Source: Alphaproteobacteria bacterium (GTDB taxonomy: Bacteria; Pseudomonadota; Alphaproteobacteria; UBA7887). Taken from it: a stretch of 10,126 nucleotides of DNA. The position numbers and the translations under genes are program-made. The stretch covers positions 1-10,126 of the forward strand of contig JANQOH010000302.1 in NCBI GenBank assembly GCA_028289725.1. The letters are read 5' to 3'. Positions within the stretch are counted from its first letter, which is position 1, and each line of letters starts with the position of its first letter. Below, piece by piece: positions 5,513 to 10,126 of the stretch. The notes under the pieces are model-generated. The model was not told the origin of the DNA and did not search any database. It saw only the letters and a list, made by a program, of their open reading frames with translations.

Positions 5513-6271
5513 ATGTTCAAGACGCTTGGCGAAGACATAGGGACCATCCGGCGCCATGACCCGGCCGCCCGATCTAGCTTGGAAGTTGTGTTGTGTTACC
5601 CGGGCTTTCACGCGGTGCTGTTCTACCGGTTGGGCAACTTTTTGTGGCGTCATGGGCTGAAGCTCCTGGCCCGGTTCGTATCCCACTTGGGAAGATGGTT
5701 CACCGGCATCGAAATTCACCCGGGCGCCACGATTGGCCGGCGGTTTTTTATCGACCATGGCATGGGTGTGGTCATTGGCGGCACCGCTGAGATTGGCGAC
5801 GACGTTACGCTGTACCAGGGCGTCACCCTGGGCGGCACGTCGCTTGAACGCGGTGTGAAGCGCCACCCGACGTTGGAAGACGGCGTGATCATCGGGTCCG
5901 GCGCGAGTGTCTTGGGTCCGTTTACGGTCGGCGCAGGCGCGCGCATTGGCGCGAACGCGGTGGTGATCGCCGAAGTTCCGCCGGGTGCGACGATGGTCGG
6001 CATCCCGGCCAAACAAGTGGGCCGGCGCGATAAGAAGGCGAAGCACGAAGACTTCCTGGCCTATGGCACGCCCGAACGAATTCCCGATCCTGTGGCGCGC
6101 GCGTTGGACGGCTTGCTGGACCAGGTCAGCACGCTCAAAGCGCGGCTCGAGGCCATCGAGGCGCAAGGCGACGGGGATGAAGATTTGCCGGCCGCCGGAT
6201 ACGAGTCCGGGGGCGGCGCCAAAAGGGCGTCTAAGTCCGGAAATGGCAGACGGACAAGTCGCGCCCGGTAG
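5513..6271 (+). CDS. cysE: Serine O-acetyltransferase
   Basis: Makes O-acetylserine from serine and acetyl-CoA, the committed step of cysteine synthesis in the cytoplasm. The protein is 252 residues. A short helical N-part (MFKTLGEDIGTIRRHDPAARS) leads to left-handed beta-helix hexapeptide repeats at about 66-165: HPGATIG, FFIDHGMGVVIGGTAEIG, LYQGVTLGGT, RHPTLEDGVIIGSG, VGAGARIGANAVV, GIPAKQVG. Asp81-His82 match the catalytic Asp-His pair. The tail beyond about residue 205 is charged and low in complexity (DGDEDLPAAGYESGGGAKRASKSG). The frame is open far upstream, but that part contains the IscR site and promoter, so ATG at 5513 is chosen; it lacks a clear Shine-Dalgarno. It is the first gene of the unit with iscR, placing cysteine supply under Fe-S control. 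Confidence 0.93.
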   Translation: MFKTLGEDIGTIRRHDPAARSSLEVVLCYPGFHAVLFYRLGNFLWRHGLKLLARFVSHLGRWFTGIEIHPGATIGRRFFIDHGMGVVIGGTAEIGDDVTLYQGVTLGGTSLERGVKRHPTLEDGVIIGSGASVLGPFTVGAGARIGANAVVIAEVPPGATMVGIPAKQVGRRDKKAKHEDFLAYGTPERIPDPVARALDGLLDQVSTLKARLEAIEAQGDGDEDLPAAGYESGGGAKRASKSGNGRRTSRAR

Positions 6272-6345
6272 TGCCCAGTAGTGATTGTGTGCGCTGCGGC
6301 GCGCGCGTTTGAGTGACCGAAGAGATTGATTGAGGAGGCGAAGCG

Positions 6346-6837
6346 GTGCGCCTGAGTACAAAAGGACGATATGCGGTGATGGCGATGGTCGATCTTGCCC
6401 AAAATGGCGACGGTCGACCCGTGTCGCTGGCGGATATCGCGGAGCGCCAGGAGATCTCGCTGTCCTATCTGGAGCAGCTGTTCAGCAAACTTCGCAAAGG
6501 CGGGTTGGTGAAAAGCGTCCGCGGCCCCGGCGGCGGGTACTTGTTGGCGCACGACGCGCCGACCGTGCGGATTTCCGACATTATTTTGGCGGTCGATGAG
6601 CCGGTGCGGGCGACCCGGTGCCGTCCGAACTCCCCCAACGGCTGTAAGAGCGACGCCAGTCGATGTTTGACCCACGATCTTTGGGCGGAGCTCGGCAATC
6701 AGATTCAGCTTTATTTGAGCTCGGTGTCGCTTGCCGATGTTTGTAACCGTCGCGTGCTTGGCACCAGCGGCCTGGGCTTGGATCAGCGCCACGAATTCGT
6801 CGCCGAGCCGGTGATTGCGGCGACCGCGGCGGAGTAG
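6346..6837 (+). CDS. iscR: Rrf2-family Fe-S cluster regulator IscR
   Basis: 163-residue transcription factor that in the family binds a [2Fe-2S] cluster and adjusts isc expression to Fe-S demand. The winged helix starts MRLSTKGRYAVMAMVDLA; the recognition region is ISLSYLEQLFSKLRKGGLVKSVRGPGGGYLL (37-67), nearly the same as enteric IscR and keeping Glu43, the residue that sets cluster-dependent site choice in E. coli. Cluster ligands are Cys92, Cys100, Cys107 and His110 (C-x7-C-x6-C-x2-H), with wider spacing than the C-x5-C-x5-C-x2-H of E. coli. The start is GTG with GAGGAGG at 6332-6338, seven bases away. It sits 74 bp after cysE and 8 bp before the next gene, and a matching operator lies upstream of cysE. 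The ligands and Glu43 favour IscR over RirA or NsrR. Confidence 0.95.
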   Translation: MRLSTKGRYAVMAMVDLAQNGDGRPVSLADIAERQEISLSYLEQLFSKLRKGGLVKSVRGPGGGYLLAHDAPTVRISDIILAVDEPVRATRCRPNSPNGCKSDASRCLTHDLWAELGNQIQLYLSSVSLADVCNRRVLGTSGLGLDQRHEFVAEPVIAATAAE

Positions 6838-6845
6838 GGACCCAC

Positions 6846-7991
6846 GTGCTTTATTGTGACCACAATGCCAGCGCACCGACCCGACCCGAGGTGGTCGAGG
6901 CGATGACGCGTTGCTTGGCGGACGGCGGCAATCCGTCGTCGGTGCATGGCATCGGCCGGCGCGCGCGCGCCGCGGTCGAACAGGCACGGTCACAGGTCGC
7001 GGCCCTTGCAGGCGCGCGGCCCGAAGAAGTGGTTTTCACGAGCGGCGGCACCGAGGCGAATGCGATGGCCTTGGCCGGCTTTGGCGATGCGCCGATTTTT
7101 GTTTCGGCGATCGAGCATGATTCCGTTCTGGCGGCCGCGCCCGACGCTGTTCGGTTGCCCGTCTCGCGCGACGGCGTCGTTGATCTTGACGCGTTGGACG
7201 TGGCGCTCGGCGATATTGGCGGTCGGCCGATCGTGTCGGTGATGTACGCCAACAACGAGACGGGCGTCGTGCAACCGATCGCGGAGATTGCGCGGGGGGC
7301 GCACGCGGCCGGCGCGATCGTGCATTGTGACGCGGTCCAAGCGGCCGGTCGTTTGGCGATTGATTTTGCCGGGCTCGGGCTCGACCTCATGACGCTGTCG
7401 GCGCACAAGATTGGCGGACCCCAAGGCGTCGGCGCGCTGATTGTCCGCCAGGGCTTGAGCCTGAAGCCTTTGTTGCGAGGCGGCGGGCAGGAGCGCGGTT
7501 TGCGCGCCGGCACGGAGAATGTGGCGGGCATTGTCGGTTTTGGCGTAGCGACTGCGCTCGCACGCGGAGAGATCAGCGAGACCGCGCGGATTGGCGCGCG
7601 GCGCGATGCCTTGGAAGCAGCGCTTCGCCGTATCGCGCCGGACGCGGTGGTTTACGGCGCGGCGGCCCCAAGACTTGCCAACACGACGTGCATCGGCATG
7701 CCGGGCGTTTCCGGCGAGACCCAAGTGATGGCGTTCGATTTGGACGGAATTGCCGTGAGCGCAGGCGCCGCCTGCAGCTCGGGCAAGGTTACCGCGAGCC
7801 ATGTATTGCGGGCGATGGGCTTTGGCGATGAAGCGGCCGGCGAGGCCATTCGGATCAGCCTTGGCTTATCGACCGACGATGCCGATATAGAAGCGATCGG
7901 CGAAACATGGCGGAAGCTTTATGAGCGCACGCGCGCACGCGTGGGGCAGACATCCCGCGCGACAATGCCGGCGGCCCGAACCGCCGCTTAA
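6846..7991 (+). CDS. NifS-like class I cysteine desulfurase (second paralogue)
   Basis: PLP enzyme of 381 residues in aminotransferase class V. It is likely to remove sulfur from cysteine as an enzyme-bound persulfide. Key sites: FTSGGTEANAMAL (64-76, PLP phosphate), His91 in IEHDSV, Asp162 and Gln165 in HCDAVQAAG, Lys188 in LSAHKIGGPQG, and active Cys310 in VSAGAACSSGKV, the class I NifS/IscS-type loop. It lacks the IscS C-terminal PLWEM...SIEW block that docks IscU and ends instead in an Ala/Arg-rich tail, so delivery to IscU is doubtful. The start is GTG with AGGGA just before it, only 8 bp after iscR and 17 bp before iscS, so it is co-transcribed. Such a gene after iscR is common in alphaproteobacteria, where it often precedes sufB. 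Its exact partner is unknown, so no symbol is given. Confidence 0.88.
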   Translation: MLYCDHNASAPTRPEVVEAMTRCLADGGNPSSVHGIGRRARAAVEQARSQVAALAGARPEEVVFTSGGTEANAMALAGFGDAPIFVSAIEHDSVLAAAPDAVRLPVSRDGVVDLDALDVALGDIGGRPIVSVMYANNETGVVQPIAEIARGAHAAGAIVHCDAVQAAGRLAIDFAGLGLDLMTLSAHKIGGPQGVGALIVRQGLSLKPLLRGGGQERGLRAGTENVAGIVGFGVATALARGEISETARIGARRDALEAALRRIAPDAVVYGAAAPRLANTTCIGMPGVSGETQVMAFDLDGIAVSAGAACSSGKVTASHVLRAMGFGDEAAGEAIRISLGLSTDDADIEAIGETWRKLYERTRARVGQTSRATMPAARTAA

Positions 7992-8008
7992 GGACCAGAG
8001 GACCTTCG

Positions 8009-9247
8009 ATGACAAACAAGAGAAACGGCAGCAACATCACGCTTCCCATATACCTGGACAATCAGGCGACAACGCCGGTCGACCCGCGCGTGCTCGAAGC
8101 GATGATGCCGTTCTTCAAGGAGAAATTCGGCAATCCGCATTCGCGCAGCCACTCCTATGGCTGGGAAGTCGAAGAGGCGGTCGAGGAAGCGCGCGGCGAG
8201 ATCGCGACGATCATCGGCGCCAATCCGAAGGAAGTGATCTACACCTCCGGCGCGACGGAATCGAACAACCTCGCCATTAAGGGCGTGGCGAACTTCTACA
8301 AGGATCGCAAGAACCACATCGTCACCGTGCTGACCGAGCACAAGTGCGTGCTCGATAGCTGCCGGCACCTCCAGCAGGACGGTTTCGACGTCACGTATTT
8401 GCCGGTCGCGCCAAATGGATTGATCGACTTGGAGCAACTCCGCGACGCCATCACGGACAAGACCTCTCTGGTGTCGGTTATGGGCGTCAACAATGAGATC
8501 GGCGTCATCCAGCCGCTCGCCGAGATCGGCAAGATTTGTCGCGAGAAGGGCGTGTTCTTCCATACCGACTGCGCGCAGGCCGTCGGCAAGATCCCCCTCG
8601 ACGTCAACGAGATGAACATCGACCTGATGAGCATTTCGGGCCACAAGATTTACGGGCCGATGGGTATTGGCGCGCTTTATGTCCGCCGTCGTCCGCGCGT
8701 CCGTCTGCAAGCCTTGATCAATGGTGGCGGCCAGGAACGCGGCATGCGCTCGGGCACTTTGCCGGCGCCGCTCTGCGTCGGCATGGGTGAAGCCTGCCGT
8801 GTCGCCCGCGAGGACATGCCGGCGGAATCCGAACGCATTCGGATGCTGGCGCAGAAACTCCACAAGGGCGTCAACGACCGGATTCCGGATGTGATTTTGA
8901 ACGGCGATCCGGAGAAGCGGTACGCCGGCAATCTCAATCTCAGCTTCTCTTATGTCGAAGGTGAGTCGTTGCTGATGGCGATTAAGGATCTGGCGGTCTC
9001 ATCCGGGTCCGCCTGCACCTCGGCCTCGTTGGAGCCTTCCTATGTGTTGCGCGCGCTCGGCGTCGATGAAGAGCTCGCGCACACGTCGATCCGTTTCGGC
9101 ATCGGCCGGTTCAACACCGAAGCGGAAATCGACTACGCCATCGACACCCTCGCGGATCATGTCGGCCGCCTGCGTGAGATGAGCCCGCTGTGGGAGATGG
9201 TGCAAGAAGGGGTCGACCTGAAATCGATCGAGTGGACGGAGCATTAA
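8009..9247 (+). CDS. iscS: Cysteine desulfurase IscS
   Basis: Housekeeping sulfur donor of the ISC system: it converts cysteine to alanine and passes a persulfide to IscU and other acceptors. It has 412 residues, slightly longer than E. coli IscS because of an N-terminal MTNKRNGSNITL extension. Sites: YTSGATESNNLAI (78-90), His111 in TEHKCVLDSC, Asp187 and Gln190 in HTDCAQAVGK, PLP Lys213 in ISGHKIYGPMG, and active Cys336 in VSSGSACTSASLEPSYVLRAL, the long mobile loop of true IscS. The C-terminus PLWEMVQEGVDLKSIEWTEH is the IscU-contact region, almost as in E. coli. The start is ATG with AGAGGA six bases upstream. It is followed after 82 bp by iscU. Confidence 0.97.
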   Translation: MTNKRNGSNITLPIYLDNQATTPVDPRVLEAMMPFFKEKFGNPHSRSHSYGWEVEEAVEEARGEIATIIGANPKEVIYTSGATESNNLAIKGVANFYKDRKNHIVTVLTEHKCVLDSCRHLQQDGFDVTYLPVAPNGLIDLEQLRDAITDKTSLVSVMGVNNEIGVIQPLAEIGKICREKGVFFHTDCAQAVGKIPLDVNEMNIDLMSISGHKIYGPMGIGALYVRRRPRVRLQALINGGGQERGMRSGTLPAPLCVGMGEACRVAREDMPAESERIRMLAQKLHKGVNDRIPDVILNGDPEKRYAGNLNLSFSYVEGESLLMAIKDLAVSSGSACTSASLEPSYVLRALGVDEELAHTSIRFGIGRFNTEAEIDYAIDTLADHVGRLREMSPLWEMVQEGVDLKSIEWTEH

Positions 9248-9256
9248 GCGAGACGG

Positions 9257-9303
9257 TCGCGCAACCGCGCGATTGGGAGTTGGGCAAGTGAGGGTGCGCC
9301 CTC
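9257..9303 (+). other. Two small hairpins in the iscS-iscU spacer
   Basis: TCGCGC-AACC-GCGCGA (9257-9272) and GAGGG-TGCG-CCCTC (9290-9303) can each fold in the mRNA. No U-run follows either, so they are not terminators. They may protect or separate the iscUA part of the transcript from the upstream part. Function is not shown. Confidence 0.45.
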
Positions 9304-9329
9304 GGCAAACGTGAAAGAGTGAGTTAAAA

Positions 9330-9743
9330 ATGGCCTACAACGATAAAGTGATCGATCACTACGAAAACCCCCGCAACGTTGGTTCTCTGGATAAGGGCGA
9401 CGAGTCCGTTGGCACGGGTTTGGTCGGCGCGCCGGCGTGTGGCGACGTGATGAAGCTGCAAATCAAGGTCGGCGACGGCGGCGTGATCGAAGACGCGAAG
9501 TTCAAGACCTTTGGCTGCGGCTCGGCGATTGCTTCGAGTTCGCTGGCGACCGAGTGGATCAAAGGCAAGTCGATCGACGAAGCCGAAGAGATCAAGAACA
9601 CGCAAATCGCGGAGCACTTGTCGCTGCCGCCCGTGAAGATCCACTGCTCGGTTTTGGCCGAGGACGCGATCAAGGCGGCGATCGCCGACTATCGTGGCAA
9701 GCACGACGACGAGCAGGATCAAGGAGCGGTTGCCGCGGAATAA
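9330..9743 (+). CDS. iscU: Fe-S cluster scaffold protein IscU
   Basis: Scaffold on which [2Fe-2S] clusters are built from IscS sulfur before transfer to carriers. It has 137 residues, a little longer than E. coli IscU owing to an acidic tail (KHDDEQDQGAVAAE). All ligands are present: Cys37 in GAPACGDV with Asp39, Cys63 in FGCGSAIASSS, His105 and Cys106 in KIHCSVLAEDA. LPPVK at 99-103 is the motif read by the HscA chaperone, so an hscBA pair is expected nearby, probably beyond the window. The N-terminus MAYNDKVIDHYENPRNVGS is typical. The start is ATG with a modest purine-rich leader (GAAAGAGTGAG). It is 39 bp from iscA. Confidence 0.97.
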   Translation: MAYNDKVIDHYENPRNVGSLDKGDESVGTGLVGAPACGDVMKLQIKVGDGGVIEDAKFKTFGCGSAIASSSLATEWIKGKSIDEAEEIKNTQIAEHLSLPPVKIHCSVLAEDAIKAAIADYRGKHDDEQDQGAVAAE

Positions 9744-9782
9744 ACCGCGGGACGGGCAAACCGAAAGAGTTCAAGACGGACG

Positions 9783-10126
9783 ATGGATCAAATCACCACA
9801 GAAGCACCGCCAAGGCCAGCCTTGCCGCAGGCGTTGAGCATTACCGACGCCGCGGCCAAGCAGATCCAGCATTTGCTGGACCAGCGCGGCAAACCGTCGG
9901 CCGGCATACGCGTCGGCGTGCGAAGCGCCGGCTGCTCCGGCCTCGCCTACTCGCTGGAATATGCCGACGAGATCGAGAAGTTCGACGAAGTCGTGGTGGA
10001 TAAGGGCGTGACGGTGCTGATCGATCCGAAAGCGGTGATGTTTCTCATCGGGTCGGAAATGGATTTCGTCGAGGAAAAGCTGAAATCGGGCTTCCCCTTC
10101 TCGTTGGGGTTGTTGAAGGTGAAGCC
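9783..10126 (+). CDS. iscA: A-type Fe-S carrier IscA (partial; 3' end disrupted by an inverted segment)
   Basis: A-type carrier of the HesB/IscA family that accepts clusters from IscU and delivers them to apoproteins. Residues 1-104 are readable. A proline-rich N-terminal extension (MDQITTEAPPRPALPQA) precedes the domain LSITDAAAKQIQHLL, then VGVRSAGCSGLAYSLEY with the first ligand Cys51, then VLIDPKAVMFLIGSEMDFVEEKLKSGF. The family would continue F-x-NPN-x-x-G-x-CGCGESF, giving the other two cysteines. Instead the frame reads PFSLGLLKVK to the window end. The reverse complement of 10089-10126, in the same register, reads GFTFNNPNEKGK, exactly the expected continuation. The gene is thus probably intact in the organism, and the window end is inverted. 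The start is ATG with only a weak GACGGA before it. SufA or ErpA are alternatives, but the position after iscU favours IscA. Confidence 0.9.
   Translation, partial: MDQITTEAPPRPALPQALSITDAAAKQIQHLLDQRGKPSAGIRVGVRSAGCSGLAYSLEYADEIEKFDEVVVDKGVTVLIDPKAVMFLIGSEMDFVEEKLKSGFPFSLGLLKVK
10089..10126. other. Inverted 38-bp segment at the window end (probable foldback assembly artefact)
   Basis: The segment begins GGCTTC and ends GAAGCC, so its ends are complementary. Read forward it breaks the IscA family pattern; read as the reverse complement from the same codon boundary it restores it. The junction falls at the short shared sequence CTTC. The reach of the inversion right up to the last base of the window suggests a chimeric or foldback read at a contig end rather than biology. 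Confidence 0.8.

Noticed and set aside
7988..8863. Long open frame on the minus strand opposite iscS
   Set aside because: It is fully inside the unmistakable iscS gene and is a shadow of high-GC codon bias; the product shows no family motifs.

Overview
The window looks like a piece of a GC-rich alphaproteobacterial chromosome (Rhodospirillales-like is my best guess; this is inference). Supporting signs are a FliN-type flagellar motor switch C-terminus, an alphaproteobacterial SAM-II-type riboswitch ahead of metZ, a GTTC-N7-GTTC sequence matching the alphaproteobacterial LexA box, and housekeeping proteins of clear proteobacterial type. No rRNA, tRNA, CRISPR array, insertion sequence or phage gene was found.

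Left part (1-4254): the 3' end of fliN (+) meets tyrS (-) tail to tail. tyrS is divergent from anmK (+), the kinase that recycles anhydro-MurNAc. anmK overlaps convergently by 27 bp with metZ (-), a PLP-dependent O-succinylhomoserine sulfhydrylase. The metZ leader carries a SAM-II-type pseudoknot riboswitch followed by a strong hairpin.

Middle part (4134-5262): a short AT-richer island holds two adjacent palindromes, an exact GTTC-N7-GTTC motif beside a TATATT box, and a small single-pass membrane protein gene of unknown function. An alpha/beta-hydrolase gene (-) faces it.

Right part (5263-10126): a same-strand cluster cysE-iscR-(NifS-like desulfurase)-iscS-iscU-iscA for cysteine supply and iron-sulfur cluster assembly. 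A strong promoter ahead of cysE overlaps a near-perfect type-1 IscR site, with a second GACT-N5-AGTC site 36 bp upstream. The likely logic is that IscR, sensing Fe-S status, represses the whole unit including cysE. CysE makes O-acetylserine for cysteine, IscS takes sulfur from cysteine, IscU is the scaffold and IscA the carrier.

The last 38 bases are abnormal. The iscA reading frame departs from its family after Ser-Gly-Phe, but the reverse complement of those bases, in the same register, encodes the expected IscA continuation (GFTFNNPNEKGK). The end of the window is therefore inverted, most likely a foldback artefact at a contig end, less likely a real micro-inversion.
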